8,647 bases of DNA, taken from the NCBI GenBank assembly GCA_030629295.1, contig DAOVPH010000064.1:1-8647 (forward strand). Direction: 5' to 3'. Made by a program: the position numbers and the translations under genes. The notes under the pieces are model-generated. The model saw only the letters and a list, made by a program, of their open reading frames with translations. It had not been told where the DNA came from and did not search any database. Every line of letters starts with the position of its first letter. Within the stretch, counting starts at the first letter, position 1. Source of the DNA: Candidatus Latescibacterota bacterium. GTDB taxonomy: Bacteria; Latescibacterota; MVCY01. This document shows, one piece after another, positions 1-7,545 of the stretch.

Positions 1-1
1 G

Positions 2-160
2 TTCCTGTTCTCTGTGTTTCGCATACTGCAGTATCGCTCTCAGATGAGAGTCTACCAACAAGAGAACAAAAAACTCAAGGAAGAGCTGACCTCTCTGAAG
101 ATCTCTGGCTCGGCATCCCCTGCTGGCGAGGGCTCCGACTCCGGACCAACGAATTCTTGA
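2..160 (+). CDS. C-terminal fragment of a small membrane protein with coiled-coil tail (LapA/DUF1049-like), 5'-truncated
   Basis: The open frame runs from the window edge to a TGA at 158-160 and encodes 52 residues, so the start lies outside the window. The visible part begins with a hydrophobic stretch (FLFSVF), followed by a basic, heptad-like helix rich in Q, E, K and L (about residues 10-33), then a short flexible tail rich in S, G and P. A membrane segment followed by a charged coiled coil is the layout of the small LapA-domain (DUF1049) inner-membrane proteins, which act in lipopolysaccharide assembly in Enterobacteria and are widespread with unknown roles elsewhere. Only the tail is visible, so the family is a guess. 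Another small membrane protein with a coiled coil, such as a FtsB/DivIC-like one, would look similar. The coding status itself is reasonably supported by the amphipathic composition. Confidence 0.5.
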   Translation, partial: FLFSVFRILQYRSQMRVYQQENKKLKEELTSLKISGSASPAGEGSDSGPTNS

Positions 161-244
161 TGTTCCCAACACTGGTTACTATGGGGAGCATAAAGTTGTT
201 TGCACTGGGCACGTAAATGCGGAACGACGGTGAACACCCGGGCT

Positions 245-300
245 GTCACCCTGAGCGAAGCGAAGGGTCTGTCTCGGTAGTTCAGATGCTTCGCTCAAAC
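245..300. repeat. Hairpin-forming intergenic repeat (CACCCTGAGCGAAGCGAAGGGT type)
   Basis: Perfect 10-bp inverted repeat TGAGCGAAGC (252-261) and GCTTCGCTCA (288-297), separated by 26 nt. The core CACCCTGAGCGAAGCGAAGGGT closely resembles a dispersed intergenic repeat I recall from many environmental bacterial genomes. No second full copy lies in this window, so the multicopy nature is inferred from memory. Confidence 0.55.
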
Positions 301-308
301 ATGCAACC

Positions 309-314
309 TATAAT
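309..314 (+). promoter_or_regulatory. Possible -10 box for the HEAT/TPR-SPOR pair
   Basis: A perfect TATAAT lies 47 nt before the ATG at 362 and would give a leader of about 40 nt. No good -35 hexamer sits 16-18 nt upstream, because that stretch falls inside the repeat hairpin arm. The match may therefore be fortuitous. Confidence 0.3.
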
Positions 315-361
315 GTGCTCTCCGTGGTAATGGGTTGACTGGTTAATTCGTAAGTGGTGAG

Positions 362-925
362 ATGAAAGCTGGAAGGCTGTTGCTTTTGATGTTCACATTG
401 GCTGCTTTTGTCCTCTTGCTCACTTGGTGGGAAAAGCAGTTTAAACCCGGAAGGGGCCCTCTTTTTCAGCCTCAACGGGCCCAATATGAGCCGCCTGCAC
501 CCGACTGGGAGAACCCATTTTCAGGCGAATCGGTCGATTCCCTACTGAAAAGGTTAATCAGCGATGAGCCGGAGGTTAAAATAAAAGCTGCACACGCTTT
601 GGGCCATCTTCGTGCCCCTCGGGCAGTGACACCACTCCTTGACCTATTGAACGATAACCGTCCAGAGGTAGTGGTCGCCGGACTGTTTGCTCTGGCAAAA
701 TTGAGAGCAAAACAAGCGGTTGAGCCAGGCATTAGCTTACTCAAGCATTCCAATCCCAGGGTCAGGGCTATGGCTGCCTTCACCGTAGGAGAGTTAGGAA
801 ACAAAAGGGCAATTGGCCCGCTAAACGATGCGCTGAGCGATACCGATGAAGCCACTAAGTATTTAGCCAAGCAATCACTGAAAAAACTACTGGTTCTTCA
901 TAAAGTTAGGATAAGGTCCCAATGA
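362..925 (+). CDS. Membrane-anchored HEAT-repeat protein
   Basis: The gene encodes 187 residues. Residues 5-22 form one hydrophobic segment after a short basic N-terminus and end in TWWEK, which fits a single-pass anchor (or uncleaved signal) with the rest of the protein outside the cytoplasm. Residues 30-55 are a proline-rich linker. Residues 56-175 hold about four helical repeats of the HEAT / PBS-lyase HEAT-like type, seen in the recurring motifs VKIKAAHALGHL, VVVAGLFALAKL and VRAMAAFTVGELG, each followed by a short A-x-x-P-L-x-x-x-L helix. Such repeats are protein-binding scaffolds and show no catalytic residues. The ATG at 362 is the only sensible start because it lies directly before the anchor, but its Shine-Dalgarno is poor (GGTGAG is too close). 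The stop overlaps the next start as ATGA, so the two products are probably made together and may act on a common envelope partner. That partnership is inference. Confidence 0.82.
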   Translation: MKAGRLLLLMFTLAAFVLLLTWWEKQFKPGRGPLFQPQRAQYEPPAPDWENPFSGESVDSLLKRLISDEPEVKIKAAHALGHLRAPRAVTPLLDLLNDNRPEVVVAGLFALAKLRAKQAVEPGISLLKHSNPRVRAMAAFTVGELGNKRAIGPLNDALSDTDEATKYLAKQSLKKLLVLHKVRIRSQ

Positions 926-2001
926 ACTTCAAGAATACTTGCATCATTCTTCTGTTTCCCAGTTTCTGTTTTCTATTTTCTACCTTCCTCCCTTTGTGGG
1001 CTGACGACGCCGAATCTGACAGCCTGTTCACCCAGGGGAAGATCCTCTTTGAAATGGGCCAGTACGAACAGGCAAAAGAGAAGTTCGCCCAACATCTGAC
1101 CCAGCATCCTGACGATCCGCTGACCCTGTTCTATCTGGGAAAGACAGAGCCCGACGGGATTAAGTCCCAGGAGTATTTCCGTTCTCTTCTGAACCGATTT
1201 CCTAACTATGAGTTGGCAGACGACGCCCTGTTCCAGGTTGCCCAATTCTGGTATGCTAAAGGTTACTATATAACTGCCCAGCAACAGTTTCTCCGACTGT
1301 TAGAACAATATCCCCCCAGCCCGCTTGCCGCTCAGTGTCAGTATTTCATTGGCAAAATCCTGCTGGCACTGGACAAGCCGGACCAAGCAGAAAAGCAGTT
1401 TCAGAAACTGGTCCAGCTTTATCCGGCCTCAGAGGTGGCAATTTATGCCAGCTGCGGACTTGTTGATGCTTACCAGCTCCAGGAGAAATACCAGGAGGCA
1501 ATCTCCTTAGGGGAATCTTTGCTGAACAAGACCAGTTCGTTTAAGAGTCACTTGCTGTACACTCTGGCGGAGTGTTTCCATGGGGTAGGGGAGAAGCAGA
1601 AGGCAGAGGAGCTACTCGCCCGCATCCCCCGAGAGTGTCCTCAAAGCTATGAGGCCACCTTAGTTAGTTCGCCTGCAGTGACACAAGAAAGCACCCCAGA
1701 TGATTCTACTGCCGGAAAGGTTACCTCTCCAGTAGAGACCGTTGCTGATTCGTCTGCCCAATACTATATTCAAGCCGGAGCATTTAGCAATATTGCCAAT
1801 GCCACTGCTCTTCACAGCCGCTTGGCAGCTGGCAACTTTCCGGTAAAACTGGCGACAAAACTCTCGGAACAAAAGCTCCTATATCTTGTTCAGGTAGGTC
1901 CCTACAAGAGCAGAGTATCCGCCGAAGAGGTGGCGGAGAAGATAAGGAAAATCGAAGCCATTTCTTGTCTGGTGAAGCAGATTCGTTCAGCACCACGCTG
2001 A
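922..2001 (+). CDS. Exported TPR protein with C-terminal SPOR domain
   Basis: The gene encodes 359 residues. Residues 1-27 look like a Sec signal peptide (K4, hydrophobic core to about 25, then WADD), with possible cleavage after residue 27. Residues 33-235 contain tetratricopeptide-type repeats, for example around 33-65 (GQYEQAKEKF), 100-130, 137-168 (KPDQAEKQF), 175-200 and 211-235. The arrangement resembles YbgF/CpoB- and BamD-like outer-segment TPR proteins. A low-complexity S/T/P linker spans 240-278. Residues 279-356 form a SPOR domain (YYIQAGAFSN at 281-290, then YLVQVGPYKS at 321-330), a fold known to bind denuded septal peptidoglycan glycans. The start at 922 overlaps the previous stop, with AAGG at 913-916 as ribosome binding site. 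I infer a periplasmic scaffold at the division site or cell wall. The exact role and gene name are not recognisable. Confidence 0.87.
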   Translation: MNFKNTCIILLFPSFCFLFSTFLPLWADDAESDSLFTQGKILFEMGQYEQAKEKFAQHLTQHPDDPLTLFYLGKTEPDGIKSQEYFRSLLNRFPNYELADDALFQVAQFWYAKGYYITAQQQFLRLLEQYPPSPLAAQCQYFIGKILLALDKPDQAEKQFQKLVQLYPASEVAIYASCGLVDAYQLQEKYQEAISLGESLLNKTSSFKSHLLYTLAECFHGVGEKQKAEELLARIPRECPQSYEATLVSSPAVTQESTPDDSTAGKVTSPVETVADSSAQYYIQAGAFSNIANATALHSRLAAGNFPVKLATKLSEQKLLYLVQVGPYKSRVSAEEVAEKIRKIEAISCLVKQIRSAPR

Positions 2002-2043
2002 AACCTTAAGCTTAGCAGAAATCTCTCGCAGATGGTCTAAGAG

Positions 2044-2205
2044 AAATGTCAAATGCCAAAATCCAAATGTCAAATCAAGCTCAAATGCCAAAATACCAAA
2101 AAGAAGCATAGTGTAAAAGATGCTTTTGGCTTTTAATCATTCGAATTTTATCCTTCGGCTACGCTCAGGACAAGTTTGGCATTTGAGCTTTGGATTTTGT
2201 CATTA
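2044..2205. repeat. Composite intergenic repeat built on CAAATGCCAAA units
   Basis: The core CAAATGCCAAA occurs three times: at 2050-2060, at 2082-2092, and inverted at 2175-2185. Longer direct repeats are TCAAATGCCAAAAT (2049-2062 and 2081-2094) and AAATGTCAAAT (2044-2054 and 2065-2075). A perfect 16-bp inverted repeat, AAGCTCAAATGCCAAA (2077-2092), pairs with 2175-2190, and the outer part 2191-2202 also nearly matches 2052-2067 in reverse. Between the arms lies TCCTTCGGCTACGCTCAGGACA (2151-2172), a second motif type. The whole looks like a non-coding mobile or MITE-like palindrome that fills most of the gap before mutS. I saw no terminator or clear promoter in the gap. Confidence 0.7.
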
Positions 2206-2271
2206 TTCTGTGGCCATCGGAGCCTGATGGTGTTCAGCGTTCGATGGTCATTTTAATCCCCCAAGCCAGCT

Positions 2272-4875
2272 ATGGAACTTGGAACCCCAATGTTGAAACA
2301 GTACTGGAGGCTTAAGAAGCAGTACCCGGATGCCATCCTCCTGTTTCGGGTAGGCGATTTTTACGAGATGTTTTTTGAGGACGCCAAAACCGGCTCTGAA
2401 CTTCTGGGATTGACCTTAACCTCTCGAGGACACGGTAAAGGCCAGAGGGTTCCTTTGGCCGGAGTTCCCCACCATGCAGTGGAAAATTACATCTCCAGAC
2501 TGGTAAAATCGGGTAGGAAGGTGGCCATCTGCGAGCAGGTAGAAGATCCCAAACAGGCCAAGGGGGTGGTGAAAAGGGATGTGATTCAGGTTATAACCCC
2601 TGGTACTGTCCTGTCAGAGACCTTGTTAGAGGGAAAGGCAAATAACTTCCTGGCCTCTGTGTGCTTAAATTTCGATAGATTCGGCCTCTCTCTGGTTGAT
2701 CTCTCCACCGGAGAGTTCTCCGTGACCGAGGTGGAGAATAAGGAAAAGCTGGGGGAAGAACTGGAAAGGATCAGCCCCTCCGAGTTACTCATCTCCCAGA
2801 TGGAGGCAGACTCCTGGAAGCAAGAACGCAAAGGGAATTACCCATTTATCCTGACTGCCATAGAAGATTGGATGTACAGCTATGAATATGCCTATGACCT
2901 GTTAAAGGAACACTTTAGAGTCTCTTCCCTTCAGGGTTTCGGTTGTGAGGGGTTAAAAAGCGGCATTTGCGCCGCCGGAGCTGCTTTGGCCTATTTGCAG
3001 CAGACTCAAAAAGGGGCCGTTCCTCACATCAGCTCTCTCTCCCGGTATTACATCTCAGATTATATGATCCTCGATCCGCTTACTCAAAGGAACTTAGAGC
3101 TTCTCTCGCCCCTCCCAGGAGGTAGCAAAGAGACCACACTGTCTTCTGTACTTGATGGTACCAAAACCTCTATGGGAGGGAGACTTCTGAGGAATTGGCT
3201 TCTAAAACCGCTGAGAGATGTTGCTCAAATAATTCAGCGACAAGAAGGGGTAGAGGAGATGGTGAACAATTCCCGGCTAAAAATAGACCTCACGGAGACA
3301 ATTAAGGAGATAGCTGATTTGGAGAGGTTGGTGGCCAGGGTCTGCTGCGGACGGGCGAATGCAAGGGACTTAGTTGCCTTAAAAAACTCCCTCTCTCTGA
3401 TCCCTGCACTAAAGGGAACCCTTGCCCCTGTTTCCTCTTCTATTCTCTGTTCTGCCCGTGAGCAACTGCTGGATGTCCAGGAGATCGTCAATCTGATTGA
3501 CAAAGCCATTGTGGAGGAACCACCAGTTCTGCTTACCGAAGGAGGTCTGATAAAACCGGGACTAAACTCCCAATTAGATGAACTCCGACAGATCAGCTCC
3601 AGCGGAAAGGATTGGATAGCTAAACTCCAGACCAAAGAGCGAGAAAGAACAGGGATTTCTTCACTGAAGGTCAAATATAACAAGGTATTTGGCTACTTTA
3701 TTGAGGTTAGCAAGGCAAATCTCTCCAAGGTGCCTGAAGATTACATTCGTAGGCAAACCCTGGTGGGGGCGGAGAGATTTGTCACGCCTGAGCTTAAAGA
3801 ACACGAATCGAAGGTCTTGGGAGCCGACGAGAGGATTGTTCAGTTGGAATATGAGATCTTTGTTGATGTTCGCCAACAGGTCGCCGCTTGGGCGGAGAAG
3901 ATCCAAAAGATAGCTCGGAGTTGCGCCCTGATTGATGTGCTCTGTTCTTTAACCAGTCTTGCCGTCGGTTCAGACTATATTCGCCCTACACTGGATGAAG
4001 GGGAGGAGATAAAAATAGGCGAAGGAAGACATCCGGTAGTGGAAAGATTCCTTCCTGAAGGAAATTTTATTCCCAATGACACGTATTTAGCTAACCCCAC
4101 TGACCAGATACTGATCATCACCGGCCCTAATATGGCCGACAAATCCACTTATCTCAGGCAAGTAGGGCTGATAGTGCTTTTAGCCCAAATAGGCAGTTTC
4201 GTTCCGGCCAAATCCGCTCACATTGGGGTTGTGGACCGAATATTTACCCGGGTAGGAGCATCTGACAGCATAGCCACCGGCGAAAGCACCTTCTTAGTGG
4301 AGATGAATGAAACAGCCAATATCCTCAACAATGCCACCTCAAGAAGCTTGGTGCTTCTTGACGAGATCGGCCGAGGCACCAGCACCTTCGATGGAATGAG
4401 CATTGCCTGGGCGGTGACCGAATTCCTTCACAACTGCTCCCGGGCCAGACCCAGGACCCTGTTTGCCACCCACTACCACGAGCTCACCGAATTGGAATTA
4501 ATATTGGAGAGGGTCAAAAACTATAACTTTGCAGTGAAAGAGTGGAAGGGAGAAGTGGTATTCTTGCGCAAGATACTTCCCGGTGGGTGTGACCACAGCT
4601 ACGGCATTCAAGTGGCCCGGTTGGCCGGATTGCCCCCCGAAGTGATCGAGAGGGCTAAAGAGGTGCTGGCTAACTTAGAGGAGAATGAGCTCACCCCCAA
4701 CAAAATCCCCAAGAAGGCTAAAAGCAAACACTCTGCCCTGGCCTCAACCAAACAACTGAGCCTTTTTGAAACCGAACACCCGGTGGTTGAAGAGATTCGC
4801 AAGCTCGACGCTACTTCTCTCACCCCCTTAGAGGCACTGAACAAAATTGATGAATGGAAAAAGAGGATTGAATGA
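2272..4875 (+). CDS. mutS: DNA mismatch repair protein MutS with an altered Walker A motif
   Basis: The 867-residue length is normal for bacterial MutS1, the homodimeric clamp that recognises mismatches and recruits the rest of the repair machinery in an ATP-dependent way. The mismatch-wedging Phe-x-Glu is present (F30-Y31-E32 within GDFYEMF), followed by connector, core and clamp domains (FGYFIEVSK from 473) and the C-terminal ABC-type ATPase. Walker A is at 618-626, the GESTF signature at 670-674, Walker B at D697-E698 (LLDEIGRGTSTFDG), the switch histidine is H734 (FATHYHE), and the helix-turn-helix dimer region follows SYGIQVARLAGLP (776-788). QLSLF at 828-832 fits the beta-clamp-binding peptide. 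The oddity is Walker A, which reads GPNMADKST: D623 stands where the family has an invariant glycine. The start at 2272 is preferred over 2290 because TPM (residues 5-7) matches the usual N-terminus. The ribosome binding site is weak. The stop overlaps leuS, and no mutL is in the window. Confidence 0.97.
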   Translation: MELGTPMLKQYWRLKKQYPDAILLFRVGDFYEMFFEDAKTGSELLGLTLTSRGHGKGQRVPLAGVPHHAVENYISRLVKSGRKVAICEQVEDPKQAKGVVKRDVIQVITPGTVLSETLLEGKANNFLASVCLNFDRFGLSLVDLSTGEFSVTEVENKEKLGEELERISPSELLISQMEADSWKQERKGNYPFILTAIEDWMYSYEYAYDLLKEHFRVSSLQGFGCEGLKSGICAAGAALAYLQQTQKGAVPHISSLSRYYISDYMILDPLTQRNLELLSPLPGGSKETTLSSVLDGTKTSMGGRLLRNWLLKPLRDVAQIIQRQEGVEEMVNNSRLKIDLTETIKEIADLERLVARVCCGRANARDLVALKNSLSLIPALKGTLAPVSSSILCSAREQLLDVQEIVNLIDKAIVEEPPVLLTEGGLIKPGLNSQLDELRQISSSGKDWIAKLQTKERERTGISSLKVKYNKVFGYFIEVSKANLSKVPEDYIRRQTLVGAERFVTPELKEHESKVLGADERIVQLEYEIFVDVRQQVAAWAEKIQKIARSCALIDVLCSLTSLAVGSDYIRPTLDEGEEIKIGEGRHPVVERFLPEGNFIPNDTYLANPTDQILIITGPNMADKSTYLRQVGLIVLLAQIGSFVPAKSAHIGVVDRIFTRVGASDSIATGESTFLVEMNETANILNNATSRSLVLLDEIGRGTSTFDGMSIAWAVTEFLHNCSRARPRTLFATHYHELTELELILERVKNYNFAVKEWKGEVVFLRKILPGGCDHSYGIQVARLAGLPPEVIERAKEVLANLEENELTPNKIPKKAKSKHSALASTKQLSLFETEHPVVEEIRKLDATSLTPLEALNKIDEWKKRIE

Positions 4876-7310
4876 AAATGAGAGTTTACAATTTCAGAGC
4901 AATTGAACCGAAATGGCAACAGGTCTGGGCGGAGACAGGGGCACATCGCACCTCAGATGCCGAAGAAGGCCCCAAATATTACTGCCTTGATATGTTTCCT
5001 TACCCTTCCGGCAGTTGGCTCCATGTGGGGCACTGGAGAGGCTATGTTATCTCTGATGTCTGGAGCAGATACAAAAAGCTTCAAGGATTAAATGTCTTGC
5101 ATCCTATGGGATGGGATTCCTTCGGACTGCCTGCTGAAAACGACGCCATCAAAAAGGGCATCCACCCTCAGGAAAACACTGTGCAGAATATCACCAATAT
5201 GAAGAGGCAGCTCAAGCAGATTGGGGCAATGTACGACTGGGACAGGGAAATTAATACCAGCTTAACCGAATACTACCGCTGGACCCAGTGGATATTTCTG
5301 CAGATGTATAAGAAAGGACTGGCCTACCGCCAAATGGTACCTATTAATTGGTGTCCCCGATGTAAAACCGGATTGGCCAATGAAGAAGTGGTAGACGGCA
5401 GATGTGAACGCTGCGGAGAACTGGTGACCAAAAAAGAGATGCTGCAATGGATGCTCAAGATTACCGACTACGCCGATCGGCTCTTAGAAGGGCTGGAGAG
5501 GCTGGACTGGTCAGAGAAGATCAAGACTATGCAGGTCAATTGGATAGGTCGAAGTCGAGGGGCAGATGTAACCTTTGAGGTTATCTCTCCGGCTGGGGAA
5601 CAATTCCCGCTGAAGGTGTTTACCACCCGTCCCGATACCCTGTTCGGAGCCACCTACTTGGTGCTGGCCCCCGAACATCCAGCAGTCGCTAAATCAACAG
5701 CCTATGAGCAACAAGACGATGTTAACTCTTATCTCGCAAGAACCAAGCAGCTCTCCGAAGTTGACCGGATATCGGGGATACGCCAAAAGACGGGGATATT
5801 TTTAGGAAGCTATGCTATAAACCCGGTAAACAGCGAGAGACTCCCCATCTGGATCTCCGACTATGTCCTCCTCACCTACGGCACTGGGGCTATTATGTGC
5901 GTGCCTGCCCACGATCAGCGGGATTTCGAGTTCGCCAACCAATTTGACCTGCCGATTGTAGAGGTGATCGCAAGCCCAGAGAGCAAAAAGGGAGAATCGG
6001 GAGAGTTGTTAGAGGCTTACATCGGTGAAGGCATTATGGTGAATTCAGGCAGGTTCAACGGGCTTCCCAGTCAGGAGGGTAGGGGGGAGGTAGTGAAGTG
6101 GTTAGCTGCAAAAGAGTTGGCAGAGGAGGCCGTGCGCTACAAACTCCGGGATTGGGTCTTCTCCCGTCAGCGTTACTGGGGAGAACCTATTCCTATAATC
6201 TACTGTTCCCACTGTGGTGAGGTGCCCGTCCCTGAGGAACAACTGCCGGTTCTATTGCCGGAAGTAGAACGCTACCAGCCCACTGGGACAGGGGAGTCAC
6301 CGTTGGCAGCAATCCCTGAATTTGTGAATACTCCTTGCCCCAAGTGCGGTGGCAACGCCAAGAGGGAAACGAATACTATGCCTCAGTGGGCAGGCTCCTG
6401 CTGGTATTTCCTCCGCTATCCCAGCCCTCACTGTTGGAACAGGGCATTCGAGCCAGAGGTAGTTAACAAGTGGCTTCCTGTGGATATGTACATCGGGGGC
6501 ATAGAACACGCCATCCTTCATCTGCTCTACGCCCGATTTTTTACCAAGGTGCTTTACGATTTGAACTACATTAACTTCGACGAGCCCTTCCTGCGGCTGT
6601 TCAACCAGGGGATGGTGTGCCGCAATGGGGCCAAGATGAGCAAGTCGAAGGACAATGTTGTCAGTCCCGATGAATTAGTAGAGAAGTACGGCACAGATAC
6701 AGTGCGGCTGTACGAGCTGTTCATCGGCCCGCCTGAATTGGATGCAGAATGGAGTGACCGGGGGATTGAAGGCATCCATCGTTTCCTGAACCGGGTGTGG
6801 AAACTGGTAACCGCAAATCTCCACGCCCCTGATAAGTCCTCTGACAGTGTGCTGCGGCAAAGGCACCTGTTGGTAAAAAATGTGACCGAAGGAATAGAGA
6901 GTTTTAAATTCAACACCACCATCAGCAGATTTATGGAATTTGTCAATTTCGCTTATGGCTTGGGAAAAGAGCACTTAGACAGCCAGACTATAGATGCGTT
7001 CCTGATTCTGCTCTCGCCCTTTGCCCCTCATATGGCAGAGGAGCTGTGGCAGCAAAGGGGGTACCAGAGGAGTATCTTTGGGGCGGAATGGCCAACATAT
7101 GACCAAGCATTGACCAAGCCCCAGCAGATCACATTGGTGGTGCAGGTCAACGGGAAGGTGCGGGCCAAACTGGAGGTTGAAGCTGACATTGACCAGCAGG
7201 AGGCCCAAAGGTTAGCCTTAGAGGCTCCAAATGTGAAGGTGCATCTGGCGGGCAGAGAACCCCGCAAGGTGATAGTTGTCCCCAAGCGACTGGTGAATAT
7301 AGTAGTATAG
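4872..7310 (+). CDS. leuS: Leucyl-tRNA synthetase
   Basis: The product (812 residues) is a class I synthetase that joins leucine to tRNA-Leu with ATP in the cytoplasm. The HIGH-type motif is HVGH (51-54) within FPYPSG-x-x-LHVGHWRGY, and the KMSKS loop is at 588-592. The CP1 editing domain, which hydrolyses mischarged tRNA, is intact: TTRPDT (251-256) and GTGAIMCVPAHDQRDFEFA (337-355). Two cysteine quartets are visible, C161/C164/C178/C181 and C445/C448/C489/C492, both likely zinc ribbons. The anticodon-binding helical domain (FAPHMAEELW at 717-726) and the C-terminal module complete the protein. FNQGMVCRNG runs directly into KMSKS, so the leucine-specific insertion that E. coli LeuS carries before this loop is absent; this accounts for the shorter length and is common in other bacteria. 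The ATG overlaps the mutS stop (ATGA) and AGAGG at 4862-4866 is a good ribosome binding site, so translation is probably coupled to mutS. Confidence 0.98.
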   Translation: MKMRVYNFRAIEPKWQQVWAETGAHRTSDAEEGPKYYCLDMFPYPSGSWLHVGHWRGYVISDVWSRYKKLQGLNVLHPMGWDSFGLPAENDAIKKGIHPQENTVQNITNMKRQLKQIGAMYDWDREINTSLTEYYRWTQWIFLQMYKKGLAYRQMVPINWCPRCKTGLANEEVVDGRCERCGELVTKKEMLQWMLKITDYADRLLEGLERLDWSEKIKTMQVNWIGRSRGADVTFEVISPAGEQFPLKVFTTRPDTLFGATYLVLAPEHPAVAKSTAYEQQDDVNSYLARTKQLSEVDRISGIRQKTGIFLGSYAINPVNSERLPIWISDYVLLTYGTGAIMCVPAHDQRDFEFANQFDLPIVEVIASPESKKGESGELLEAYIGEGIMVNSGRFNGLPSQEGRGEVVKWLAAKELAEEAVRYKLRDWVFSRQRYWGEPIPIIYCSHCGEVPVPEEQLPVLLPEVERYQPTGTGESPLAAIPEFVNTPCPKCGGNAKRETNTMPQWAGSCWYFLRYPSPHCWNRAFEPEVVNKWLPVDMYIGGIEHAILHLLYARFFTKVLYDLNYINFDEPFLRLFNQGMVCRNGAKMSKSKDNVVSPDELVEKYGTDTVRLYELFIGPPELDAEWSDRGIEGIHRFLNRVWKLVTANLHAPDKSSDSVLRQRHLLVKNVTEGIESFKFNTTISRFMEFVNFAYGLGKEHLDSQTIDAFLILLSPFAPHMAEELWQQRGYQRSIFGAEWPTYDQALTKPQQITLVVQVNGKVRAKLEVEADIDQQEAQRLALEAPNVKVHLAGREPRKVIVVPKRLVNIVV

Positions 7311-7334
7311 CCGTTTTAACATTGTAAATTATCC

Positions 7335-7440
7335 CGTCATTGCGAGGAGCACTTTGCTATCGCTCAGGACAGGCTCCGCGACGAAGCAATCTTTTTATTT
7401 TTGCGCATTTGGGATTGCTTCGCTACCGCTCGCAATGACA
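7335..7440. repeat. Imperfect palindromic intergenic repeat (GTCATTGCGAGGAGC type)
   Basis: Nested perfect inverted repeats: GTCATTGCGAG (7336-7346) with CTCGCAATGAC (7429-7439), and CGAAGCAATC (7382-7391) with GATTGCTTCG (7413-7422). The termini and order match a dispersed palindromic element I recall from many unrelated bacterial genomes. Inside the left half lies CGCTCAGGACA (7361-7371), which is also present in the repeat before mutS (2162-2172). The element begins about 24 bp after the leuS stop. It could fold in the leuS 3' end, but there is no U-tract after the stem, so it is not a standard terminator. Confidence 0.75.
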
Positions 7441-7458
7441 AAGTATTGTAACTCTATT

Positions 7459-7487
7459 TGTAGAACAAAATAGTAGTTAGTATAGAC
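7459..7487 (+). promoter_or_regulatory. Candidate sigma-70 promoter for the 141-residue gene
   Basis: TTGTAG (7459-7464) and TATAGA (7482-7487) are separated by 17 bp. Transcription would start near 7494, about 50 nt before the ATG at 7546. The region is AT-rich, so chance matches are likely. Confidence 0.4.
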
Positions 7488-7545
7488 TCACAAGTTTTCC
7501 ACATTCCAGAAAATTTATACTACTTTATAAAAAATTATATAGCCC

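Noticed and set aside
52..249. Open reading frame on the - strand across the first gap
   Set aside because: It covers the end of the partial + strand gene and part of a non-coding gap. The translation is low in structure and has no family resemblance.
2002..2045. Possible terminator after the TPR/SPOR gene
   Set aside because: Only weak 5-6 bp pairings without a following T-tract can be drawn.
2044..2094. Short direct repeats considered as a CRISPR array
   Set aside because: Units are only 11-14 bp with irregular 21- and 32-bp spacing and no cas genes nearby. They belong to a palindromic repeat.
7382..7422. Hairpin in the post-leuS repeat considered as the leuS terminator
   Set aside because: The loop is 21 nt and no T-run follows the right arm. 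The symmetry is explained better by the palindromic repeat.
7496..7504. TTTTCCACA, one mismatch from a DnaA box
   Set aside because: It is a single imperfect copy with no cluster of boxes, no adjacent dnaA or dnaN, and no origin-like context.
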